Assembly: GCF_002368195.1 (NCBI RefSeq)
Contig: NZ_AP018178.1
Span: 2,488,238 to 2,552,237, forward strand
Reading direction: 5' to 3'
DNA from: Calothrix sp. NIES-2100
Lineage (GTDB): Bacteria; Cyanobacteriota; Cyanobacteriia; Cyanobacteriales; Nostocaceae
Length of the DNA: 64,000 bases
Shown here: positions 24,417 to 34,260 of the stretch, one piece after another
How positions within the stretch are numbered: position 1 is the stretch's first letter
How the letters are laid out: the number at the start of each line of letters is the position of its first letter
The notes under the pieces: generated by a model
The model's database searches: none
The model's input: only the letters and a program-made list of their open reading frames with translations
What the model was told of the DNA's origin: nothing
Made by a program: the position numbers and the translations under genes

Positions 24417-27400
24417 ATGCCGACTGCATTATTGAAAATTACCGGATACCGAATTGATGAACAAATCTACGCAGGAAATAGAACTGTTGTCTACCGGGGA
24501 ATCAGAGAACAAGACTTACAGCCTGTAATTCTGAAAATGATGCGGAATAACTCTCCAACTTTTAGCGAATTGATTCAGTTTCGCAACCAGTATACTATCT
24601 CGAAAAATCTCGATATTCCCGGTATCGTCCAAGCCTATAGCCTTGAAGAATATGGAAATGGCTATGTTTTGGTAATGGAAGATTATGGCGGTACTTCTTT
24701 ATCTAGTTATCTAAATCAATATACTAATTCCGGTAAATTTACCCTAGACGAATTTTTCCCGATAGCCATTGCAATTACGGCGACACTTGGTGAACTCCAC
24801 CGAAAACGCATTATTTATAAAGATGTTAAACCTGCTAATATTTTGATTCATCCGCAAACCAAGCAAGTTAAACTAATTGACTTTTCTATCGCCTCACTGT
24901 TACCACGAGAAACCCAACAATTGCAAAATCCTCATGTTCTAGAAGGGACTCTTGCTTATATTTCTCCTGAACAAACTGGCAGAATGAATCGGGGGATTGA
25001 TTATCGTACAGATTTTTATTCTCTGGGTGTGACTTTTTACGAGTTATTAACTGGAAAGTTACCCTTTGAATCATCAGATCCAATCGAGTTAGTTTACTGT
25101 CATATTGCTAAACAACCAAATCAAGTCAACAGTCAAAATATTCCTCAAGTATTAGGTGACATAGTGTTGAAATTGATGGCGAAAAATGCAGAAGACCGCT
25201 ATCAGAGTGCTGCTGGTTTAAAGTCTGATTTAGAGCTGTGTTTTTGTGAATGGCAAGAACAAAGAGCGATTCTACCCTTCCAACTTGCGCAAAAAGACAT
25301 CAGCGATCGCTTTTTAATTCCAGAAAAACTCTATGGTCGTCAAAAAGAAGTAGAGACTTTACTGACAGTATTTGACCGTGTTGCTGGTAATAAAGAACAG
25401 ATAAATCAACCCTCTGAACTATTAAATCGAAGCGAACTGATTCTCATAACAGGTTTTTCTGGTATTGGTAAAACTGCGGTGGTTAATGAAGTTCAAAAGC
25501 CCATTGTCCGGCAAAGGGGTTATTTTATTACCGGTAAGTTTGATCAGTTTCAACGTAACATTCCCTTCTCTGCGTTTGTACAGGCATTGCAAGATTTAAT
25601 GGCACAAATTCTCACCGAAAGTGATGCCCAAATTACTCAATGGCAGCAGAAAATTCTGGCGGCGTTAGGAGATAATGCTCAAGTAATTATTGATGTAATT
25701 CCTGAACTCAAAAAAATTATTGGGACACAACCACCAGTAACAGAACTTGTTGGGAATGCAGCCCAGAAACGATTTAATCGTTTTTTTCGCAAATTTATTC
25801 AGGTATTTACAACTCCAGAACATCCATTAGTGATATTTTTGGATGATTTACAATGGGCAGATACGGCATCACTTAAGTTAGTCCAAATGCTGATGAGTGA
25901 AAGGCAGATTAGGCATTTGTTATTAATTGGAGCCTACAGAAATAACGAAGTTTCTCATACCCATCCCTTAATGCTGACCTTAGAACAAATTCGGACTTCT
26001 CAACATCCAAAGGCAATCACGACTATTAATTTGGCTCCCCTCACTGCTACAGATATAAATCATCTGTTTACAGATACCTTGAGTTGTAAACTAGAGGAAG
26101 CATTGCCACTCACACAAATAATTTACCCAAAAACCCAGGGAAATCCTTTTTTTACAATTCAAATTTTGAAAACACTTCATACAGATGGACATATTAATTT
26201 TGCATCGGAGATTGGTAGTTGGCAATATGACTTGAATCAAGTACAAACTTTAAACCTGACAGATAATGTTGTGGAGTTTATGATTCTGCAATTGCAGAAG
26301 TTACCAAAGGCGACGCAAGATGTTTTAAAGTTAGCTGCTTGTATTGGTAATACCTTTGACTTAGCAACACTAGCAATTGTTTATGAAAAATCTCTCACAC
26401 AAACTGCAAGTGATTTATGGTCGGCTTTAGCTGAAGGGTTAATTATGCCCACGAGTCAGACATATAAGCTTTTTCAACAAAAAAATGAGCAAATAAAGCC
26501 AGAGGATGAACTTGCTGCTGAAGACTCCAGCTTATATTTAACTGAAACTGAAGTTCATTTTGTAGCTCACCTTCAACATTGGTCTGCATATCCTGCTGAA
26601 GATAACCATTTTCCTTCTCAAGATTATATATATGAATTCCTTCACGATCGCGTCCAACAAGCAGCTTATTTTTTAATTGACGAAGCCCAAAAACAAATCA
26701 CTCACTTGCAGATTGGCAAATTGCTGCTGCAAAACATCCCGATTGCAGAACAAGAGGAGCAGATTTTTGAGATTGTTAATCACCTAAATATGGGATTACA
26801 GTTGTTAACTGCACCCCAGGAACGAGAAAAAGTTGCGCAATTAAATCTACAGGCGGGACGTAAAGCTAAAGCTTCTACAGCTTATGCTACAGCATCACAA
26901 TATTTAGCGATCGCTATGCAGTTGTTGGCTGAAGATAGCTGGCTACAACAGTATAAATTAACTTTTGACATTTACAAAGAACGTTCAGAAGTTGAATATC
27001 TCAACAGCAATTTTGAGCAGTCATATATCCTGATTCAAAAAGCATTAACACAGGCACAATCAGCAGTAGAAAAAGCAGCATTATATAAATTATTGATTGT
27101 ACAGCACACACTGCAAGCAGATTATGCAGTAGCTATTCAAGTTGGTAAACAAGCTTTATCACTGTTAGGTATTAATTTACCTGAAGAAAATATCAAGTCT
27201 GTGATTGATGCTGAAATTAAGGCAATTAAAGCCAGTCTAGAAAATCAAAAAATATCGGCAATTTTAGAGTTACCTGAAAATCCCAATCCTATTTATCGTT
27301 ACGCAATTCAGTTACTGATTGATTTAGACCCACCTACTTATATTACTTCGGCAATTGATTTATATATCTTGGTTACACTCAAGGCTGTCAATCTGTCGAT

Positions 27401-30005
27401 TCAATATGGAAATGTTGCTGAATCTGCTAAAGCCTATGTTAATTATGGTTTTCTTTTAGGTTCTGTTTTTGGAGATTACCAAACAGGGTATGAATTTGGA
27501 GTTGTGGCTACTCAACTAGCTGAAAAATTTCACCACAAAGGTCAAAAATGTCAAGTTGATTTGTTGTTAGGTAGTTGGTTACATAATTGGATAAAACCCA
27601 CTCATTTAGCCATACCGATCAACAATGCTGGATATCAAGCAGGACTGGAATCTGGAGAGTTACAATTTGCGGGCTATAATCTTTTTGGTAATATATGTAA
27701 TCAATATTTCCAGGGAATTAACCTCAATAATATTCGCTTGGATATCTGTAAATTTCTGCCCTTTGCACACCAAACACAAAACACGCTATTAACTGAAATG
27801 TTACTGGAAGTGCAAAAGGTGATAGATAGTTTAATGGGCTATTGTAATTATCAAGATTCTGTAGAATGCCGTCATGTTAGTCAGACACCAATGGCGCTGG
27901 CGATCGCTCATATTTTGCAAGCCCAATTAGCTTATTTGCAAGCACAGTATCAGCTAGCTTTGCAGTACATCATCCAAGCCGAAGCTTATCTCCCAGCAAT
28001 TTTAGGTTTTACAACTTCGGCTAGTTATCCCTTTTATCATGCTTTGATTTTAGCTGCTCTTTATCCCCAAGTTCCACCGTCAACCCAAGAACAATATTGG
28101 CAAAGTCTAATTACCCATCAAAACCAGTTGCAAATCTGGGCTAAAAATTGTCCAGAAAACTTTGAGCATCAATATTTATTAATTCAAGCTGAGATGGCTC
28201 GAATTAGCAAACAAGAATTCGAGGCGATGGATCTTTACGATCGCGCGATCGCTTCCGCCAAAGCTAATGGGTTTACGCAAAATCTCGCCCTAGCTAATGA
28301 ATTAGCCGTTAAGTTTTGGCTAGGAAAAAATAAAACCAACATTGCCCAACTCTATTTAACTGGGGCGGTGAGTGCTTATACTCAGTGGGGAGCCACAGCA
28401 CAAGTTAAATATTTACAAGCACATTATCCCGAACTGTTGCCGCCACATAAAGCTTTATCGCCGAAGGAATTAGAATACGATCAACAATCGACTATCTCTA
28501 CCAGTAACATCAATTTCTCAGCCCAATTAGACTTGGCTGCATTTTTAAAAGCTTCACAAGCGATCGCAGGAGAAATTCAACTCGATCAACTCCTGTCAAT
28601 TTTGATGCAAGTCATGCTGGAAAATGCTGGGGCGAAAAAATCTGTACTTTTATTGTGCAAAAATAACCAGTTAGCCTACGCCGCCATCGCCGGTTTGGAT
28701 GAAGGAAAAATTTTCTCGCACACAAATGTTTCAGCCATACAACCAGAAGAAAGCCAAGATATCCCACTGACAGTGATCAACTACGTTAAGCGCACCTTAG
28801 AACCTTTAGTAATTGATGACATTGTCACCCAATCTCGATTTATCCACGATCCCTACATTATCAAAAATCAACCGAGAAGCGTGTTGTGTACTCCAATTAT
28901 CAATCAAGGTGAGTTGATTGGTTTGCTGTATTTAGAAAATCAACTAACATCAGGAGTTTTCACACGCGATCGCCTAGAAGTTGTGCAACTATTGACAGCA
29001 CAAGCCGCCATCTCTTTAAAAAATGCTCAACTCTACACGGATTTATCAACAACAACAGCTTCACTCAAGCAAGCCAACTCCCAATTAGCAGAATATTCGC
29101 ACACTCTGGAAGCAAAAGTTGCCGAACGTACAGCGCAATTAGAAGAAGCATTTAAAAACTTACAAACTGCGCAAGCACAACTAATTCAGAATGAAAAAAT
29201 GTCTTCTCTGGGACAATTAGTAGCAGGAATTGCCCATGAAATCAATAATCCCATCAGCTTTATCTACGGTAATCTCACCCCAGCTAATGAATATATTGAT
29301 GATTTAATGTTTGTGTTGCAATCCTATCGCCAACACTACCCTCATCCGACACCACAACTTCAAGCGCAAATTGCCCATATTGAACTCGATTTCATCACCA
29401 AAGACTTGCCCAAAATCCTCAACTCTATGCAAGTAGGTGCTGAGAGAATTCGAGATATTGTCATGTCATTGCGAAATTTCTCGCGTCTCGATGAAGCTGA
29501 AATTAAAGCCGTTGATATTCATGAAGGAATTGATAGCGCGTTGATGATTTTGCAAAATCGCCTGCTAGCAAACCCAGAACGTCCAGAAATTTGTGTGATT
29601 AAAGAATACAGTCAACTCCCAGCTATTAAATGTTATGCTGGACAACTAAATCAAGTGTTTTTAAACTTACTGATGAATGCAATTGATGCTTTGGAAGAAT
29701 CGATTAGAAGGGGGAAAATTTTGGCTCAACTCCAAATTTATATCCGCACACAAATCTGCGATTCAGAACAGATTAAAATTGCCATTGCTGATAATGGTAT
29801 GGGCATTAGTGACAGTCACAAGCCTTATGTATTTGACCCCTTTTTTACTACCAAACAAGTTGGACAAGGTACAGGTTTAGGATTATCCATTAGTTACCAA
29901 ATTATTGTAGACAAGCACCAAGGACAGTTAGAGTGTCAGTCAATACCAGGTGAAGGTGCAGAGTTTATCATTACTCTACCAATACGGCGAATTACTAATT
30001 CGTAA
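24417..30005 (+). CDS. Ser/Thr kinase-AAA ATPase-GAF-histidine kinase
   Basis: The preferred ATG at 24417 gives 1862 residues (a TTG at 24396 is in frame). The N-terminal Ser/Thr kinase (about 5-275) retains the catalytic Asp and Asn in YKDVKPANILI, though HRD has become YKD and DFG is DFS. An AAA/ATPase domain follows (Walker A GFSGIGKT with Lys352, Walker B VIFLDDLQWAD), then a long helical TPR-like region, a GAF domain (about 1375-1535), a coiled coil and a histidine kinase (His1607 in GIAHEINNP; DNGMGI; GTGLGLS). It is a cytoplasmic signal integrator; such giants are typical of heterocystous cyanobacteria. No response regulator is adjacent. Confidence 0.93.
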   Translation: MPTALLKITGYRIDEQIYAGNRTVVYRGIREQDLQPVILKMMRNNSPTFSELIQFRNQYTISKNLDIPGIVQAYSLEEYGNGYVLVMEDYGGTSLSSYLNQYTNSGKFTLDEFFPIAIAITATLGELHRKRIIYKDVKPANILIHPQTKQVKLIDFSIASLLPRETQQLQNPHVLEGTLAYISPEQTGRMNRGIDYRTDFYSLGVTFYELLTGKLPFESSDPIELVYCHIAKQPNQVNSQNIPQVLGDIVLKLMAKNAEDRYQSAAGLKSDLELCFCEWQEQRAILPFQLAQKDISDRFLIPEKLYGRQKEVETLLTVFDRVAGNKEQINQPSELLNRSELILITGFSGIGKTAVVNEVQKPIVRQRGYFITGKFDQFQRNIPFSAFVQALQDLMAQILTESDAQITQWQQKILAALGDNAQVIIDVIPELKKIIGTQPPVTELVGNAAQKRFNRFFRKFIQVFTTPEHPLVIFLDDLQWADTASLKLVQMLMSERQIRHLLLIGAYRNNEVSHTHPLMLTLEQIRTSQHPKAITTINLAPLTATDINHLFTDTLSCKLEEALPLTQIIYPKTQGNPFFTIQILKTLHTDGHINFASEIGSWQYDLNQVQTLNLTDNVVEFMILQLQKLPKATQDVLKLAACIGNTFDLATLAIVYEKSLTQTASDLWSALAEGLIMPTSQTYKLFQQKNEQIKPEDELAAEDSSLYLTETEVHFVAHLQHWSAYPAEDNHFPSQDYIYEFLHDRVQQAAYFLIDEAQKQITHLQIGKLLLQNIPIAEQEEQIFEIVNHLNMGLQLLTAPQEREKVAQLNLQAGRKAKASTAYATASQYLAIAMQLLAEDSWLQQYKLTFDIYKERSEVEYLNSNFEQSYILIQKALTQAQSAVEKAALYKLLIVQHTLQADYAVAIQVGKQALSLLGINLPEENIKSVIDAEIKAIKASLENQKISAILELPENPNPIYRYAIQLLIDLDPPTYITSAIDLYILVTLKAVNLSIQYGNVAESAKAYVNYGFLLGSVFGDYQTGYEFGVVATQLAEKFHHKGQKCQVDLLLGSWLHNWIKPTHLAIPINNAGYQAGLESGELQFAGYNLFGNICNQYFQGINLNNIRLDICKFLPFAHQTQNTLLTEMLLEVQKVIDSLMGYCNYQDSVECRHVSQTPMALAIAHILQAQLAYLQAQYQLALQYIIQAEAYLPAILGFTTSASYPFYHALILAALYPQVPPSTQEQYWQSLITHQNQLQIWAKNCPENFEHQYLLIQAEMARISKQEFEAMDLYDRAIASAKANGFTQNLALANELAVKFWLGKNKTNIAQLYLTGAVSAYTQWGATAQVKYLQAHYPELLPPHKALSPKELEYDQQSTISTSNINFSAQLDLAAFLKASQAIAGEIQLDQLLSILMQVMLENAGAKKSVLLLCKNNQLAYAAIAGLDEGKIFSHTNVSAIQPEESQDIPLTVINYVKRTLEPLVIDDIVTQSRFIHDPYIIKNQPRSVLCTPIINQGELIGLLYLENQLTSGVFTRDRLEVVQLLTAQAAISLKNAQLYTDLSTTTASLKQANSQLAEYSHTLEAKVAERTAQLEEAFKNLQTAQAQLIQNEKMSSLGQLVAGIAHEINNPISFIYGNLTPANEYIDDLMFVLQSYRQHYPHPTPQLQAQIAHIELDFITKDLPKILNSMQVGAERIRDIVMSLRNFSRLDEAEIKAVDIHEGIDSALMILQNRLLANPERPEICVIKEYSQLPAIKCYAGQLNQVFLNLLMNAIDALEESIRRGKILAQLQIYIRTQICDSEQIKIAIADNGMGISDSHKPYVFDPFFTTKQVGQGTGLGLSISYQIIVDKHQGQLECQSIPGEGAEFIITLPIRRITNS

Positions 30006-30044
30006 TTTGTCATTGGTCATTGGTCATTGGTCATTCGTAATTAA
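30005..30044. repeat. Heptameric short tandem repeat (GTCATTG)
   Basis: Three GGTCATT-type units follow the kinase stop, between convergent genes. Confidence 0.65.
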
Positions 30045-30070
30045 CTTTTGGTGTAGTAGAAGATATTTTT

Positions 30071-31111
30071 TTAGAAAATTCCTGTCCTTTCTAACTCTAA
30101 CAACATTTCTTCTAGAAGTTCTTCCATCATATCCTGGTTCAAAGAATTTAAAACTGTTGGTCCTGCCATAAATTCTTTGATAGTGATTTTTTGTTGTTGA
30201 AAATCTTGAACAAAATCCCGAATTTGAGTAACTATAGTCATTTGCGCTTCTATTGTTTCTAACATCTTGTCAATAGAGTCAATACCTTGTTTCGCCGCTT
30301 TACGGTGATCGGATACCATCGCCCCTTCAGGAGTATTTTTCGCCTGATGCAGTTCCCGTTTCAAATTATCATATTGATTTGTGAGAATTTGATTTTGCTG
30401 TTCTAGTATCTGACATTTTCGTGTTAAATCATCTTGACTATTATTATCAATATATTCTCCCAAATCATGTTGTTTTTCGATTTCCAACAGCCTTGCTAAA
30501 TCACCTTCTTGGTAAGCTTTATTAATTTCCTTCATGATTTCTGTATGGTACATTTGCGTCTCGCTGTCTGTTACCTTATCAGGATGAAATATTTCCGCTA
30601 ACTTCAGAAATATCTGCCGAACTTTTCGAGATTCCTCTTTTCTGTTGTTCGGCTCAGTTGTTAAATGTTGTTCTTGGTGTTTAGCACCAGGGGAGAAATC
30701 ATGATCTTGCTGAAAATCTTCAAATAGTTCATCTAACTCTGAATCTTCTGCTGGGCGAGGGATTTTTGGACTGATGATTCCCGCTACCTGGAGATTACGA
30801 TAAACTGCTTTGATATTTTTCTCGGTTTGTTTACCCAATTTTCTTTTAGTAAAAATTTCATCAAATAAAGCATGAATTTCCCGATCAATATCTGCCATTT
30901 TTTGTAAGCTGGGACTGGCTCGATGAAATATTTCTGTTGCTAAAGAACGCATTTTTTCAACAAAGTTTTTCAGTTCAGTCCGCTTACGTTTAATTTTTTT
31001 CAGTAGCGATTGATGTTCTTTTTCTAGAGTTGCTAAGCGGATATGTAATTCGGAGAGAGCCAGTGGTGTTGATTTGAGTGATTGAGGTTTCGATGAGGTG
31101 GTTCGGGGCAT
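30071..31111 (-). CDS. Coiled-coil J-domain protein
   Basis: The preferred ATG at 31111 (MPRTTSSKPQSL) gives 346 residues; an in-frame ATG at 31132 also exists. Residues about 20-95 are coiled coil (LEKEHQSLLKKIKRKRTELK). A J-domain-like block sits near 165-215: IFLKLAEIFHPDKVTDSETQ with the HPD motif and EINKAYQEGDL. A second coiled coil follows (ILEQQNQILTNQYDNLKREL). It probably recruits DnaK to a partner bound by the coils. It is convergent with the giant kinase gene. Confidence 0.8.
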   Translation of the reverse strand: MPRTTSSKPQSLKSTPLALSELHIRLATLEKEHQSLLKKIKRKRTELKNFVEKMRSLATEIFHRASPSLQKMADIDREIHALFDEIFTKRKLGKQTEKNIKAVYRNLQVAGIISPKIPRPAEDSELDELFEDFQQDHDFSPGAKHQEQHLTTEPNNRKEESRKVRQIFLKLAEIFHPDKVTDSETQMYHTEIMKEINKAYQEGDLARLLEIEKQHDLGEYIDNNSQDDLTRKCQILEQQNQILTNQYDNLKRELHQAKNTPEGAMVSDHRKAAKQGIDSIDKMLETIEAQMTIVTQIRDFVQDFQQQKITIKEFMAGPTVLNSLNQDMMEELLEEMLLELERTGIF

Positions 31112-31178
31112 AAAAAATATAGCCAAGTTCAAGGGTTAAAATTTTCACAACAGAACTGTTAAGTCTGCGGCTCAATAT

Positions 31179-31529
31179 TTACAGCAGATATCCTTTTGAT
31201 GATACAGGAATGCCGGAATACTTTTTTCTGTGAGATTGCTCCCAATAGGCCTGTAGAGAAGTAGGAACTAAGAATTTTGATAAATGATTGACATTTTTAA
31301 TGCGATCGCCGACTACCACCGCCAGAAAGAATTTTACAAAAATTTTAGGATTGCTCTCTACTGACGATTCCAGAATGAGCTGAGTAGATATTGTAGATCC
31401 TTTGAAAATCAAGTACCATCTGACGAAATATAAATACACCCGATTGGATAATTCTACAGGAGGTGACGTGTGATAGGTGGCGCGTGCTATTGGTAGTAAT
31501 ACCAAATCTGATGACAGCAATTTGACCAA
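31179..31529 (-). CDS. Possible hypothetical protein
   Basis: An open frame of 116 residues ends YSGIPVSSKGYLL. Its composition is plausible and a HIP1 site falls in the usual coding frame (GDRIKN). There is no clear ribosome site, and no domain is recognised. The start could be further in. It may be a genuine orphan or a chance frame between two minus-strand genes. Confidence 0.35.
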   Translation of the reverse strand: MVKLLSSDLVLLPIARATYHTSPPVELSNRVYLYFVRWYLIFKGSTISTQLILESSVESNPKIFVKFFLAVVVGDRIKNVNHLSKFLVPTSLQAYWEQSHRKKYSGIPVSSKGYLL

Positions 31530-31625
31530 GGCTGCCTAAGTCAAAAAGTTGAACAGTTGAACTGGTTACATAAAATTTCTTATATTGCCCTATTTATTTA
31601 CAGTACATGAGGAAAGAATATTCAT

Positions 31626-31829
31626 ATGTCAATTTGGCTATTGGTGGCAATATTTTCTTATCTTTTGGGAGTCATTATCCAATGGCTACAACTGAGCAAT
31701 AAATTTCAGGAATTTGAGGAATACACTAATTTTCCTATTGTTTGGGCTGCAAATGTAGTCTCAAAATTGGGCTGTTTAATCGAGGCTTTATTTTGGCCTT
31801 ATAGCTTATTTCTTGATAACGAGTGCTAG
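31626..31829 (+). CDS. Small membrane protein
   Basis: The 67-residue protein has a GAGGAAAG ribosome site and a membrane helix at residues 3-20 (IWLLVAIFSYLLGVIIQWL), a polar loop (NKFQEFEEYTNF) and a second hydrophobic stretch (VVSKLGCLIEALFWPYSLF). It ends just before the convergent acyltransferase gene. No family is recognised. Confidence 0.55.
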   Translation: MSIWLLVAIFSYLLGVIIQWLQLSNKFQEFEEYTNFPIVWAANVVSKLGCLIEALFWPYSLFLDNEC

Positions 31830-31832
31830 AGT

Positions 31833-32678
31833 TCATTTACCACTCAGCTTGACCAATTGGTCTAACTCTTGCTGCATCTGACTAACAACTAATTCATAAC
31901 ATTCATTAACATACTGGCGATCGCTCGCCGCCTCTCTGCCATAATGTTCAAACTTAATCGGTGGACAGACCCGTGTGTGAATAGTTACAGGAAATGGGAT
32001 ATTGGGCAAAGGCCCCATAGATAATCCCCAAGGTAAGCCTAGATAAATCGGAAATACTAACGGATCAATCCCAAATAACCAAGGCATTCCTAATTTGTGC
32101 AGTTGCTGCACAATGTTATAGCAATCAGTCAGTACAATCAACGTATCGTGGGCACCGGTGGAAATTACAGGTACAATCGGGACTTGCTCTCGCAGCGCTA
32201 GCTTGATAAACCCTTGTCGTCCGGCAAAATAGATTTTGTTACGTAAAGCATAAGGTCTAAAGACATCTTCCGCCCCACCAGGATATACCAGTACACTAGC
32301 TCCGGAGCGCAAAGCAGTATAAGCCATTTTGGGATGAGCGATGATTGCTCCCACTTTTGCTACTAGTTGGGCGATTGGCGGAGCTACCTCCCAAACGGTG
32401 GGATGCATCAAACCGTAGATTGGCCTGTCTACACCAAATCGGCAAAACCAGTCATACATCATCATCACCATATCAGGAGAAGCTAGTCCCCCATTGTGGG
32501 AACCGACAAATAAAACTTTCTCTTGGGGTGAGACATGCTCCCAACCACTAGTTTGCACTCGAAAATAGTGGTCATAGAACCACCCCATGAGTGGCATGAG
32601 TGATTCAATGAATCTTGGATCTCGTTCATCCAAAGACCAACCAAGTTTTTTCTGGAGGTGATGTTGTGTTTCTGACAT
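31833..32678 (-). CDS. DAGAT-like lysophospholipid/acylglycerol acyltransferase
   Basis: This 281-residue protein has the PlsC/DAGAT pattern: the acyltransferase His in LFVGSHNGGLASPD, GAIIAHPKMAY, the substrate motif VLVYPGGAEDVFRPYALRNK and IVPVISTGAHDT. The PGGAEDVF phrase is closer to diacylglycerol acyltransferases than to classic PlsC. It would esterify acyl chains at the inner face of the membrane. The exact acceptor is not deducible. No signal peptide is seen. Confidence 0.85.
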   Translation of the reverse strand: MSETQHHLQKKLGWSLDERDPRFIESLMPLMGWFYDHYFRVQTSGWEHVSPQEKVLFVGSHNGGLASPDMVMMMYDWFCRFGVDRPIYGLMHPTVWEVAPPIAQLVAKVGAIIAHPKMAYTALRSGASVLVYPGGAEDVFRPYALRNKIYFAGRQGFIKLALREQVPIVPVISTGAHDTLIVLTDCYNIVQQLHKLGMPWLFGIDPLVFPIYLGLPWGLSMGPLPNIPFPVTIHTRVCPPIKFEHYGREAASDRQYVNECYELVVSQMQQELDQLVKLSGK

Positions 32679-32761
32679 CCAGAAATCTTAACAGAATTCA
32701 TCAAGCTCAGACAATCACTACTGTTGAGATTCTAGGGCATGGGGCATGGGGGATGAGGGGG

Positions 32762-32845
32762 TTGAATGTTGAGCCTTTGAGCTTGAATGTTGCGCCTTTG
32801 AACTTGAATGTTGCGCCTTTGAACTTGAATGTTGCACCTTTGAAA
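32762..32845. repeat. Four tandem 21-bp repeats
   Basis: Four head-to-tail copies of TTGAATGTTGCGCCTTTGAA-C with few differences occupy 32762-32845 in the gap before ddl. Because 21 is a multiple of three, one frame reads a repeated LNVAPLN, but the frame has no credible gene structure. Confidence 0.75.
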
Positions 32846-32934
32846 CTAAAATTTCAAGCATATATCGATTCAATCAATGATTGTTTGTCATAAATCGTCA
32901 TCAAGGTTGGGGAAACCCCGTCTTTACAGATGAA

Positions 32935-32981
32935 AAATGACCAATGACAACTGACAAATGACTAATGACAACTGACCAGGT
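32935..32981. repeat. Heptameric short tandem repeats upstream of ddl
   Basis: ATGACCA, ATGACAA and ACTGACA units fill the region just before the ddl leader. Confidence 0.65.
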
Positions 32982-33021
32982 TGTGATACTATCTGCGAGA
33001 CGAAGCTATAAGGTACTGAAG

Positions 33022-34086
33022 ATGACTAAACTGCGGGTGGGTTTGCTGTTTGGCGGTCGTTCTGGGGAACATGAAGTTTCGATTAGTTCAGCACGGGCGA
33101 TCGCTAAGGCTTTGAGTGCGGAGCAAAATGCTATTAAGTACGAAATACTGCCTTTTTATATTCAAAAAGATGGTTTTTGGCAAGCTGGGTCAGTTGCACA
33201 ACAAGTTTTAGCTTCTGGTGTGGCTATCCAAAATCCAGCTGCTACTCCTAATCTTTGGCAATTCCCACCACAGACACAAGAGGTGGATCTGTGGTTTCCG
33301 ATTCTCCACGGTCCTAACGGTGAAGATGGCACAATTCAAGGTTTACTCAGCTTGATGCAAGTTCCGTTTGTCGGTTCTGGGGTGTTGGGTTCAGCAACGG
33401 GGATGGATAAAATTGGCATGAAAGTCGCCTTTGCTGGAGCTGGACTACCCCAAGTTAAGTACAAGGCGGTAACTAGAGCGCAAGTTTGGTCAAATCCTTG
33501 TGTATTTCCGAAATTGTGTGATGAAATTGAGGCTACTCTGGGCTACCCTTGTTTTGTCAAGCCGGCAAATTTAGGTTCATCGGTAGGAATTGCCAAAGTG
33601 CGATCGCGCCCTGAATTAGAAGCGGCTTTAGATAATGCTGCTAGTTATGATCGCCGGATCATTGTGGAAGCGGGAGTTGTCGCTAGAGAAGTAGAATGTG
33701 CGGTTTTAGGCAACGATCAACCCCAATCCTCTGTTGTTGGCGAAATTACTTATAATAGCGATTTTTATGATTATGAAACAAAATATACTGAAAGTAGGGC
33801 AGATTTACTGATACCAGCGAATTTGCCAGAGGCGATCGCTAGTCAAATTAAAGACATGGCCTTACAAGCTTTTGCCGCTGTTGATGCTGCGGGGCTGGCA
33901 AGAGTAGACTTTTTCTATGTAGAAGCTACAGGTGAAGTGTTGATCAATGAAATCAATACCTTACCTGGTTTCACTGCAACTAGTATGTATCCCCAACTTT
34001 GGGCATATAGTGGCAGACCTTTCCCTGAATTAGTAGACAAATTAATTCAACTAGCTATAGATAGAGATTCCACTGTCCAAAGATGA
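33022..34086 (+). CDS. ddl: D-alanine--D-alanine ligase
   Basis: Ddl joins two D-alanines with ATP for the peptidoglycan stem. The preferred ATG at 33022 gives 354 residues (MTKLRVGLLFGGRSGEHEVS), the normal length; a frame extends upstream through repeats. Motifs: the N-terminal GGRSGEHEVS, LHGPNGEDGTIQGLL, the ATP-grasp GYPCFVKPANLGSSVGI and the metal-binding EINTLPGFTATSMYPQLW. It is cytoplasmic. A two-span membrane protein follows in the same direction. Confidence 0.95.
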   Translation: MTKLRVGLLFGGRSGEHEVSISSARAIAKALSAEQNAIKYEILPFYIQKDGFWQAGSVAQQVLASGVAIQNPAATPNLWQFPPQTQEVDLWFPILHGPNGEDGTIQGLLSLMQVPFVGSGVLGSATGMDKIGMKVAFAGAGLPQVKYKAVTRAQVWSNPCVFPKLCDEIEATLGYPCFVKPANLGSSVGIAKVRSRPELEAALDNAASYDRRIIVEAGVVAREVECAVLGNDQPQSSVVGEITYNSDFYDYETKYTESRADLLIPANLPEAIASQIKDMALQAFAAVDAAGLARVDFFYVEATGEVLINEINTLPGFTATSMYPQLWAYSGRPFPELVDKLIQLAIDRDSTVQR

Positions 34087-34260
34087 AAAAAAAGAAATTG
34101 GTAGCAGCAAATCTATTTCATGCTTCATCCTTTATCCTTCATCGGTAGCTAAAACTGCACACAAAAGTTACTTAATTGCCAAATTTGGCTACGGATACCT
34201 GAGACTTGAATCCTCCAGTATGATCTTGGATCAAGAGGGGTACAAATCTGAAAGTAATCT

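Noticed and set aside
32615..32893. Plus-strand frame with LNVAPLN repeats
   Set aside because: It begins inside the acyltransferase gene in antisense; the repeat simply keeps a multiple of three.
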